The notes under the pieces are model-generated. The model was given only the letters and a program-made list of their open reading frames with translations, was not told the origin of the DNA and searched no databases. From positions 1-37,137 of the forward strand of contig CAJOQR010000120.1 in assembly GCA_905236965.1 (NCBI GenBank): 37,137 bases of DNA, written 5' to 3'. This document shows, piece after piece, positions 28,157-35,930 of this stretch. The position numbers were made by a program, and so were the translations under genes. Position 1 is the first letter of the stretch. The number at the start of each line of letters is the position of its first letter. Origin of the DNA: an uncultured Acholeplasmatales bacterium. GTDB lineage: Bacteria > Bacillota_I > Bacilli_A > Acholeplasmatales > Anaeroplasmataceae.

Positions 28157-30166
28157 TTAATTTTCAAAATATTCAAAAGTAATTGATGAAATTAAAACTC
28201 CAGTTTGAGAGCCTGATGCTCTATAAAAATAATAAGTTGTGCTTCCATCTATTTTAAATTCATATTCTAAAGTTTGAGATGTTCCCTCAGTAACAGCTAA
28301 AGTCTTTGTATTAGTACCATCAGATACACTTAAATTACATTGCTTTGATACATCACCACTATAAGCTTTTACAGTAATTAATATTTTACCTGTTCCATTA
28401 ATAGAATATGATAAATTTTCACTTGTTGTGCTACCATTTCCTCCAAATTTTAAGCATTTACCTGAAACGCTAAATTTATTATTAGCATCATTAATAACAA
28501 AATCAGATGAAATATCAGCTAATGATGAAAGATTAGATAAATCATATGAATAAGTTTCAGTAGCAACAGGTCTTAAAGAAATAATAATTTCTTGTATTTT
28601 AGCATCAGTTTCATCTATTTTTATCTTAAATTCAGCCTCTCTATCATCAACATTTAAAATACTATATAATATTTTAGCTTCATCTAATAATGATGAGATT
28701 TCTTCATAATTTTCCTCATTAATTAAATCTACATCAGGAATTTGTGCTAATTTAGCAACTAATTCATCATTAGTTGGATATATTCTTTGAGGATCTTTAA
28801 CATTAACATATGTAATTGTTTTTTCAATTGCTTCTATTTTTTCTTTTGAAATTAAATTAGAAGGTGCAACATATGATGTAGGATCTGTTTTAATTAAATC
28901 TCTAAATGTAAATAATTCTTTACCATTATTATGCTCTTCTGTTGTTGTTTTTATTACTTCTGCAATTTTTGCAGCAGTTAAAAATGCACCATATTTATTA
29001 TAATGAGTTGCTTCAATACCCTCATATCCTAAATCAAAATTCATATATGTTGAATCATATCCAGCAGGCCATTCACCTGTTAATGTATTAGGCTTTAAAG
29101 CCATAACAAAATTTGAATATGATGGCGTAGCTACCTCTAATAAATTTTTTGTATAATCAAATAAATCTATTAATAGACAATCCTCTTCTTCGGCTAATTG
29201 TCTTACAGCTTCAACATAAGCAAAATTATCACCATGTAAGCCTGGACCACCTACAATTGTATTTCCTTGGAATTTAACTCTTGCAACAGGTGTAATTAAA
29301 ACAGGAATAGCATCTTTTTTTCTAGCTAGGTCTATATATTCTTTTAAATAACCCTTATAAGTACCAGATAATCCAGTAGCATCATATGCAAAATAATTTT
29401 CTCCATATTTTGCAATTTCTGATTTAGTTGAAGAAGATAAATTAGAATCTAAATTAGATGTAGATTGCTTATTTGTAGGAGAAATTGTTGGATAAATTCC
29501 ATTTGCATCAGGCGTTCCAAGTGGTACAAATCTTTGATATTGCATATCAATTCCTTGATCTTTTGTATCATCATCATTATGACCAAATTGAATAAATAAA
29601 AAATCGCCATTTTCTATTTGTGATTCAATAGATTTTCCACCATTTTCACTAAATGTATAACTAAAATTATTCTCTTTTGTATCATATAATCTACCCTCAT
29701 TAATAAAAGAACGAGAAGATCTTCCGCCTCTTGCCGCATTTGATACAACAATTTCATTTGGTAAATATAATCCTAAATATTGTCCCCAACCAGCAATATA
29801 TTGGCTTACATTATATGTTTGAACAGTTGAATCACCAGCTAAATATATTTTAGGAGTAGCATTATATAATTTTTCTGGTGTTTCATTATTTTGATTATTT
29901 TCATTATTGTCTTCACCATTTAAATTATTATCATTGTTACTTTCGCTTGAAGAATTATTATTTGAATCATTTTGTTGATTGTTGTTTTCTTCATTTGAAT
30001 TATTATTTGAATTATTTTGTTGATTGTTATTTTCTTCATTTGAAGAATTATCAACAACATTATTAGCATCATTATTATTAATAATTTCATTTTCATTATC
30101 ACAAGATGCTAAAGTAAATATGCTTATTAAAGCAAAAATACCAATTAATTTCTTTTTCATATACAT
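28157..30166 (-). CDS. CE12-like rhamnogalacturonan acetylesterase lipoprotein with Asn-rich linker
   Basis: Lipobox LASC; KIYLAGDSTVQTYN, AARGGRSSRSF, IQFGHNDDD and EATHYNKYGA SGNH blocks. 9 bp upstream of the second esterase. Confidence 0.87.
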   Translation of the reverse strand: MYMKKKLIGIFALISIFTLASCDNENEIINNNDANNVVDNSSNEENNNQQNNSNNNSNEENNNQQNDSNNNSSSESNNDNNLNGEDNNENNQNNETPEKLYNATPKIYLAGDSTVQTYNVSQYIAGWGQYLGLYLPNEIVVSNAARGGRSSRSFINEGRLYDTKENNFSYTFSENGGKSIESQIENGDFLFIQFGHNDDDTKDQGIDMQYQRFVPLGTPDANGIYPTISPTNKQSTSNLDSNLSSSTKSEIAKYGENYFAYDATGLSGTYKGYLKEYIDLARKKDAIPVLITPVARVKFQGNTIVGGPGLHGDNFAYVEAVRQLAEEEDCLLIDLFDYTKNLLEVATPSYSNFVMALKPNTLTGEWPAGYDSTYMNFDLGYEGIEATHYNKYGAFLTAAKIAEVIKTTTEEHNNGKELFTFRDLIKTDPTSYVAPSNLISKEKIEAIEKTITYVNVKDPQRIYPTNDELVAKLAQIPDVDLINEENYEEISSLLDEAKILYSILNVDDREAEFKIKIDETDAKIQEIIISLRPVATETYSYDLSNLSSLADISSDFVINDANNKFSVSGKCLKFGGNGSTTSENLSYSINGTGKILITVKAYSGDVSKQCNLSVSDGTNTKTLAVTEGTSQTLEYEFKIDGSTTYYFYRASGSQTGVLISSITFEYFEN
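29955..30044. repeat. Two 45-bp tandem units encoding SNEENNNQQN(N/D)SNNN linker
   Basis: 29955-29999 and 30000-30044 are almost identical. Confidence 0.85.
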
Positions 30167-30238
30167 TTTTCCCCTTCTATTTAAAACTTTGTATATATTC
30201 TATAACCAATTAAATACTATTTTAAGATTTAAATATGA

Positions 30239-30254
30239 CAAAAAACGCTTACAT
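30239..30254. promoter_or_regulatory. cre/LacI-family-like operator in the divergent esterase/AraC intergenic region
   Basis: AAAAAACGCTTACA, about 12/14 to the cre pattern. Confidence 0.5.
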
Positions 30255-30283
30255 TTGACACATAATCGACTTTAATATACAAT
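30255..30283 (+). promoter_or_regulatory. Promoter of the AraC-family regulator
   Basis: TTGACA-N17-TACAAT, near-consensus. Confidence 0.75.
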
Positions 30284-30298
30284 GTATAAGGTGATATA

Positions 30299-31135
30299 AT
30301 GTTTACGAGTAATGATTCAATTAAATTTATGATAGCTAAAACCTTTTTCTCATTAGCTGAATTTAAAAATTACACAATTAAAAATAATATTTCATATAAT
30401 TATCATGGTAAAGATACAATAGAATTTAATTACATAAATAAAGGTAATTGTAAGGTTAAAATAGATAATAAAATATATGATATGAATCAATATTCATATT
30501 TTGTAATACCTGAATTTGTTCCATATTCAATTATTGCTAAAGATGAAATAGAAATATATTCAGCATATTTTTTAATTGATAAAAAAAGCACATATAAAGA
30601 ATTTATGGAATTATTAACTAAAGTTTTTATAAATCAAGATGAAGAAATGTCACCTCTTTTAAAAACTTTAGAAAATGAATTTAAAATTAAATCATTAGGA
30701 TATAATGAAATTGTAACATCTATATTTAAAATATTAACTATTAAAGTTATAAGGCTAGAAAATGTAAAGGGACAAAGAAAATCATATTGGCCTTTAGATA
30801 GCTTACAATTTTCAATAGATAAAATATTATCAAGTGAATTTAATCATATAACAATTAAAGAGCTTGCTATAAGATTGAATATAAGCATAAGAGATTTACA
30901 AAGATATTTAATCAAAAACTATAATAAAAATTTTAAAGAATTAAAGAAAAATTTTAAATTAGAATATGCTAAAAATAGATTAGAATATTATGATGATTCA
31001 ATTGAAAAAATAAGTGAAGATTTAAATTTTTCAACAAGAGAACATTTTTGTTATTTTTTTAAAAAAGAAACAAATGAAACACCTCTAAATTATCGAAAAA
31101 AAAGATGTCTAAAGCAATCTAATATAAAAGATTAA
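30299..31135 (+). CDS. AraC family transcriptional regulator (cupin + HTH_18)
   Basis: N-terminal sugar-binding cupin-like part (FNYINKGNCKVKIDNKIYDMNQYSYFVIPEFVPYSI); C-terminal ITIKELAIRLNISIRDLQRYLIKNYNKNFKEL...ISEDLNFSTREHFCYFFKKETNETPLNYRKK. Confidence 0.92.
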   Translation: MFTSNDSIKFMIAKTFFSLAEFKNYTIKNNISYNYHGKDTIEFNYINKGNCKVKIDNKIYDMNQYSYFVIPEFVPYSIIAKDEIEIYSAYFLIDKKSTYKEFMELLTKVFINQDEEMSPLLKTLENEFKIKSLGYNEIVTSIFKILTIKVIRLENVKGQRKSYWPLDSLQFSIDKILSSEFNHITIKELAIRLNISIRDLQRYLIKNYNKNFKELKKNFKLEYAKNRLEYYDDSIEKISEDLNFSTREHFCYFFKKETNETPLNYRKKRCLKQSNIKD

Positions 31136-31191
31136 TTCTAAATCAATTAAAATTAAAAATTAAAAGTTTTTCTATATAAATAAATTTAGTA

Positions 31192-31219
31192 TTTACTTTT
31201 TTATAGAAAAAATTATAAT
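31192..31219 (+). promoter_or_regulatory. Promoter of the PL1 lyase gene
   Basis: TTTACT-N16-TATAAT. Confidence 0.6.
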
Positions 31220-31225
31220 ATATTG

Positions 31226-31241
31226 CAGAAAGCGCATTCAG
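31226..31241. promoter_or_regulatory. cre/LacI-family-like operator overlapping the expected start site
   Basis: AGAAAGCGCATTCA (reverse complement TGAATGCGCTTTCT, 12/14 to the cre pattern), just 3' of TATAAT. Confidence 0.5.
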
Positions 31242-31253
31242 AAGGTGATTTTT

Positions 31254-34200
31254 ATGAAATTAAAAAAGCATTTTATATTTACATTATTATTTATTTTGTT
31301 TATTACATTATTAACAGCTTGTAGCATTTCATTAAAATATACAATTAATTATGTTGTAAATGTAGATGAAAATAAAATAATAACTAAAAGCTATGCATCA
31401 GGAACTACATTATCTTTAATTGATATGAATAATGATTCAATATACCAATTAACAAATTATAAAAGAGATGGATGGTATTATGATGATGATTTTAATGAAA
31501 AAGTTAATTATCCTTTTGAAGTTAAAGAAAATAAAACAATTTATTTAAAATGGGAAAAATTACCTGATTTATCATATAAAATTAAATTCTATTCAAATGG
31601 ATCATTATATGATGAACAAGACATTATAAAAGGAGATTTAGTAACTAAGCCAAATGATCCAGAAAAAGAAAATTCTATTTTTTTAGGTTGGTTTGATTCT
31701 TCTTATGAAAATGAATTTGATTTTGATACTAAAATAAATGAAGATTATGATTTATTTGCTAAATGGGAAGATGTTAATACATATAAGGTTAATTTTTATT
31801 CAAATGGATTATTATATGATGAACAAGAAGTTTTAAAAGGTTTAACTATAAATAAACCAACTGATCCTACAAATGGTGATTATGAATTCTTAGGTTGGTT
31901 TGATTCTTCTTATGAAAATGAATTTGATTTTGATACAATTATTGATTCTAATTTAAATTTATTTGCTAAATGGAATAATAATTCATATACAATAAATTTT
32001 TTAGTTGATGATAATATTTATAATTCATATCAAATAATAAATGAAGGAAAAATAAATAAACCAACTGATCCTACAAAAGATGGTTATGAATTTTTGGGTT
32101 GGTTTGATTCTTTAGAAAATGAATTTGATTTTGATACAATTGTTAATTCTAATTTAAATTTATTTGCTAAATGGCAAAAAATAATTAATAAATATACTGT
32201 TAATTATTATGATGGAGCAAATATTATTAAAACAACTGAATTAGATGAAAATTCAACAATAGAAAATTATAATTATGAAAAAGATGGTTATGAATTTTTG
32301 GGTTGGTATACTGATTCAGCATTAACAAAAGAATTTGATTTTGATACTACTTTAACAAAAAATATATCACTTTATGCTAAATTAAAAATAAAAACATATA
32401 GAGTTACATATTATGTTGATAATAATGAGTATTATACAGAAACTGTAAATTATAATAATTATGCTGATGGACCTACTTCTAATCCTTTAAAGGATGGATA
32501 TGTATTTACTGGATGGTATAAGGATATAGATTTAGCAAATAAATTTAATTTAAGCACTAATAAAATTAAAGAAACTATAAATTTATATGCTGGATTTGAA
32601 GAATTTAATAATATAGAAATTACATCTTATTCTGGATATAATGAAGGAATTTATGTTATTTTACCTAATAATTCTGTTGATTTATCAAATTATACAATTT
32701 CATATAGCTTAGCAAATGAAAATAATTATAAAGAAATAGATTCAAACTTAATTAGAATTGAAAATTCTAAAATTCGTGCTGATATTTTAGGATTAACAGC
32801 AGGATTTTATGATGTAAAAATTGAAATATCAGGTGTTAGTGATGTAATTAAAAATATAGCTGTTTATGAGCATGATAGATCAGGCTATGCACATTTTAAT
32901 TACACAACTGGAGTTGGTGCTTATAATGATGATGGTTCATTAAAATCTAATGCTGCTATAGTTTATGTAACTAACGCAACTAAAAATACAGTAACTTATG
33001 GTGGTCAAACAGGATTAGTTAATATTTTAACTCATTCTTGGACTGTCCCTCTTAATATTAGAATTTTAGATAGAATTGAAACAACTCAATTCAATAAAAT
33101 AACTTATACTTCTGCTCCAAAAACAGCTGAATTAGTAGATGAACAAGCTTTATCATTAGGTGGTAATTATAAAAGTTATACAGCAAGTGAAATAATATCA
33201 AACGGATGGAATTCATATAGTGATGATTTAGCAAATGGAATTACCGCATTAAATGGATTAAGCTCTAAAGTTTCATATTCAACTAGTGATGGTGAATTTG
33301 ATACTGCATGGAATAACTGTTCAATTAGTAATGTTTCAAATGTTACAGTTGAAGGCGTTGGCGAAAATGCTGGATTATTCCAATGGGGATTTACTTTTAA
33401 TAAATGTAATTCCATTGAAGTTCGTAATTTAACATTTACAGATTATACTGAAGATGCTTGCTCATTCCAATCTGGTGGAAATAGTAATGTAACACTATAT
33501 GGTAATTTTTGGGTACATAATTGTACATTTAATAGAGGAAAAAATAATTGGGATTTAACTAAAGAACAAGATAAAAATTATGGAGATGGCGCTACCGATT
33601 TTAAATATATTCATAATGTAACTTCTTCATATAATGTATTTAATAATTGTAAAAAAACAGGACTTGTTGGTGGTAGTGATTCAAATTATACAATGAATAT
33701 AACATTCCATCATAATTTCTATAATAATGTAGGATCTAGATTACCTTTAGGTAGACAAGCTAATATGCATATTTATAATAATTATTATTATAATTGCTCT
33801 ACATGCCAAGATATAAGAGCTAACGCTTTTGTATTAAGTGAGTCTAATTATTTTAGTGGATGTACAACTTGTCATAAAGTTACTATAACTGATACATATA
33901 CAGCAACAGTTATTAAATCATTTAATGATTATGTTTCTGGTGGTATAGATCAAGCAACTAAGGTTACTTCAAGAGAACAACAATTATCTGGTAATTGTAA
34001 GCCTGATGGTTCTACAGATTATACAAATTTTGATACTAATTCTTCTCTTTTCTATTATGATTCTATAAATAAAAAATCAGATGTTTCTATTATGAATGAA
34101 ACAAATGATTTACCTACAATTGTTCCATGCTTTGCTGGAGCTGGTGAAAATTATTATAAAAGTATTTTAGTTAATCAAGCAACAGAAAAAGTTATTATAA

Positions 34201-35030
34201 CTTTAATGAATGGAACAGAAATATTTCAAACATTAAAGGTAAATAAAAATGAAGCAGCAACAAAGCCAACTACATATCCTTCATCTTTAAATGGTATTTT
34301 TGATACATGGGTAGATGAAAATGATGATGCTTTTGATTGGGAAAATATAATAACAGAAAATATAACATTATATGCTAAATTTAAAACAAATCCTACATAT
34401 GAAAATCTAAAAACTAATTCAAATGCTATAATAGTTGAAGATTTTAATTCATCTACAGAAAATCAAAAATTAACTCAATTTACAGATATTTCAAATAAAG
34501 GTATATTTGGTAATTCAGCTGATTATACTAATGCTTATGCATGCTATACAGGATCTAGTGTAAAAACAGTAGATAATGATGCTAATTCTGCTAGTGAAAT
34601 ATATATTTCATTTGGAGAAGAATATACATCTGGTATTGTTAAAGGTTGGGTAGAAATAAATGTAGGACCTAATGTTGGAAGCAAATGGGCTTTATTAACA
34701 TTTTATAATAAAGATTTAGAAGCTTTATTTAAATTTGGAACAAATAGTGATAAATATTTATCATATGCATTAAATGATGTATCATTAGAAAATGGAACTG
34801 TTTTAATAAATTCTTCAATTACTGCAAATAATACTTATAAAATTTATTATGAATTTAATTTAGATGAAGGAACAACAACTTTTATTATAGATGGAACAAC
34901 TTATTTAAATAATGAAAAAACAAATATAAAATCATTAGCTGGCTTTTATACAATGACTAATAAAGCAGGAGCTGAATCTAGTGCTAGAATAATAACACTA
35001 GATAATATAGTTGTTATTAAAGAAGATTAA
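31254..35030 (+). CDS. PL1-type pectate lyase lipoprotein with InlB-like (Listeria-Bacteroides) repeats on both sides of the catalytic domain
   Basis: Lipobox LTAC; six N-terminal repeats of the FLGW(F/Y)...FDFDT...L(F/Y)AKW type. Catalytic region NVTVEGVGENAG, FWVHNCTFN, YGDGATDFKYIHNVTSSYNVFNNCKKTGLVGG, MNITFHHNFYNNVGSRLPLGRQANMHIYNNYYYN. The track start is GTG 31245; ATG 31254 after GAAGGTG is preferred. Confidence 0.9.
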   Translation: MKLKKHFIFTLLFILFITLLTACSISLKYTINYVVNVDENKIITKSYASGTTLSLIDMNNDSIYQLTNYKRDGWYYDDDFNEKVNYPFEVKENKTIYLKWEKLPDLSYKIKFYSNGSLYDEQDIIKGDLVTKPNDPEKENSIFLGWFDSSYENEFDFDTKINEDYDLFAKWEDVNTYKVNFYSNGLLYDEQEVLKGLTINKPTDPTNGDYEFLGWFDSSYENEFDFDTIIDSNLNLFAKWNNNSYTINFLVDDNIYNSYQIINEGKINKPTDPTKDGYEFLGWFDSLENEFDFDTIVNSNLNLFAKWQKIINKYTVNYYDGANIIKTTELDENSTIENYNYEKDGYEFLGWYTDSALTKEFDFDTTLTKNISLYAKLKIKTYRVTYYVDNNEYYTETVNYNNYADGPTSNPLKDGYVFTGWYKDIDLANKFNLSTNKIKETINLYAGFEEFNNIEITSYSGYNEGIYVILPNNSVDLSNYTISYSLANENNYKEIDSNLIRIENSKIRADILGLTAGFYDVKIEISGVSDVIKNIAVYEHDRSGYAHFNYTTGVGAYNDDGSLKSNAAIVYVTNATKNTVTYGGQTGLVNILTHSWTVPLNIRILDRIETTQFNKITYTSAPKTAELVDEQALSLGGNYKSYTASEIISNGWNSYSDDLANGITALNGLSSKVSYSTSDGEFDTAWNNCSISNVSNVTVEGVGENAGLFQWGFTFNKCNSIEVRNLTFTDYTEDACSFQSGGNSNVTLYGNFWVHNCTFNRGKNNWDLTKEQDKNYGDGATDFKYIHNVTSSYNVFNNCKKTGLVGGSDSNYTMNITFHHNFYNNVGSRLPLGRQANMHIYNNYYYNCSTCQDIRANAFVLSESNYFSGCTTCHKVTITDTYTATVIKSFNDYVSGGIDQATKVTSREQQLSGNCKPDGSTDYTNFDTNSSLFYYDSINKKSDVSIMNETNDLPTIVPCFAGAGENYYKSILVNQATEKVIITLMNGTEIFQTLKVNKNEAATKPTTYPSSLNGIFDTWVDENDDAFDWENIITENITLYAKFKTNPTYENLKTNSNAIIVEDFNSSTENQKLTQFTDISNKGIFGNSADYTNAYACYTGSSVKTVDNDANSASEIYISFGEEYTSGIVKGWVEINVGPNVGSKWALLTFYNKDLEALFKFGTNSDKYLSYALNDVSLENGTVLINSSITANNTYKIYYEFNLDEGTTTFIIDGTTYLNNEKTNIKSLAGFYTMTNKAGAESSARIITLDNIVVIKED

Positions 35031-35052
35031 AAGGTATCAATTGATACCTTTT
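35029..35052 (+). terminator. Rho-independent terminator of the PL1 gene
   Basis: AAAAGGTATCAATTGATACCTTTT hairpin then T-rich, directly at the stop codon. Confidence 0.85.
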
Positions 35053-35083
35053 TATTTTATATAGATTGAATAATTTAATTAAA

Positions 35084-35109
35084 AAATGGCGATTTTATTC
35101 GCCATTTTC
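35084..35109 (-). terminator. Hairpin/terminator overlapping the 3' end of the GNAT gene
   Basis: AAAATGGCGA-TTTTAT-TCGCCATTTT with the stop codon in the loop; U-run on the minus strand. Confidence 0.65.
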
Positions 35110-35625
35110 ATGATTTCCTATAATTTTTTCCATCCAAATCATATTATACCAATTATTAAATTTATATCCACATTTTGTAAATAAGCCTATTTTTTTATAT
35201 CCTAAATGCTGATGGAATTCTTCGCTATTATTATTTAAATAAGCATCTTCTTTTATAGGAGAAGATATACATGCATATAAATTTTTAATGCCATTTTCTT
35301 TTAATCTTTTTTCAAGCTCTATATATAATAATTTTCCATATCCTTTTTTTAAATAATTTTTGTCTAAATAAATACTAACTTCATTTGAATATTTATAAGC
35401 TTCTCTTCCTTTAAATTCATATGAATATGCATACCCAACAATTTTATTATTTTCTAAAATACATATATAAGGATATTTTTTTATTATATCAGCAATTCTT
35501 TTTTTAAATTCATTTAATGTTGGAACCTTTATTTCAAATGTAATTGCTGTATTTAATACATAATATTCATATATTTTTAATAATGCTTTTGCATCTTTTA
35601 TTGTAACATCTTTAATTTCAATCAT
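35095..35625 (-). CDS. GNAT N-acetyltransferase (phosphinothricin acetyltransferase-like)
   Basis: IEIKDVTIKDAKALLKIYEYYVLNTAITFE, NNKIVGYAYSYEFKGREAYKYSNEVSIYLDKNYLKKGYGKLLY, HQHLGYKKIGLFTKCGYKFNNWYNMIWMEK. Confidence 0.88.
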   Translation of the reverse strand: MIEIKDVTIKDAKALLKIYEYYVLNTAITFEIKVPTLNEFKKRIADIIKKYPYICILENNKIVGYAYSYEFKGREAYKYSNEVSIYLDKNYLKKGYGKLLYIELEKRLKENGIKNLYACISSPIKEDAYLNNNSEEFHQHLGYKKIGLFTKCGYKFNNWYNMIWMEKIIGNHENGE

Positions 35626-35626
35626 A

Positions 35627-35929
35627 TTATTCTATCACTTCTATATAAAAGCTAACTGGTCTAAATCCATCATCACATGATATCATAGCACTTTTTTTAT
35701 TTTTCATCCATCCATCAAAAAAATTTTCTTCACCATTAGCTAATTTTTTTACATATTCACCAACATTTTTCCAAGCATTATTACAAAATCCTTCTGGTTT
35801 TTTCCCATTTATAGAAATATATTCATCACCTATTATCATTTCACAAGGATTTGTTAATGGATTTTCATATTCTTTTATTAAATCATAATGAATACATCTT
35901 TTTAAAACTTTTATTTTAACATCAAACAT
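35627..35929 (-). CDS. TIGR04076 family protein
   Basis: KIKVLKRCIHYDLIKEY...CEMIIGDEYI...KPEGFCNNAWKNVGEYV...MISCDDGFRPVSFYIEVI. Confidence 0.7.
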   Translation of the reverse strand: MFDVKIKVLKRCIHYDLIKEYENPLTNPCEMIIGDEYISINGKKPEGFCNNAWKNVGEYVKKLANGEENFFDGWMKNKKSAMISCDDGFRPVSFYIEVIE

Positions 35930-35930
35930 A

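Noticed and set aside
29878-30275. ORFs 29878-30066, 29920-30102 and 30024-30275
   Set aside because: Shadow frames of the Asn-rich linker repeat and the divergent intergenic region.
33176-33415. Minus-strand 79-aa ORF
   Set aside because: Antisense to the PL1 catalytic domain.
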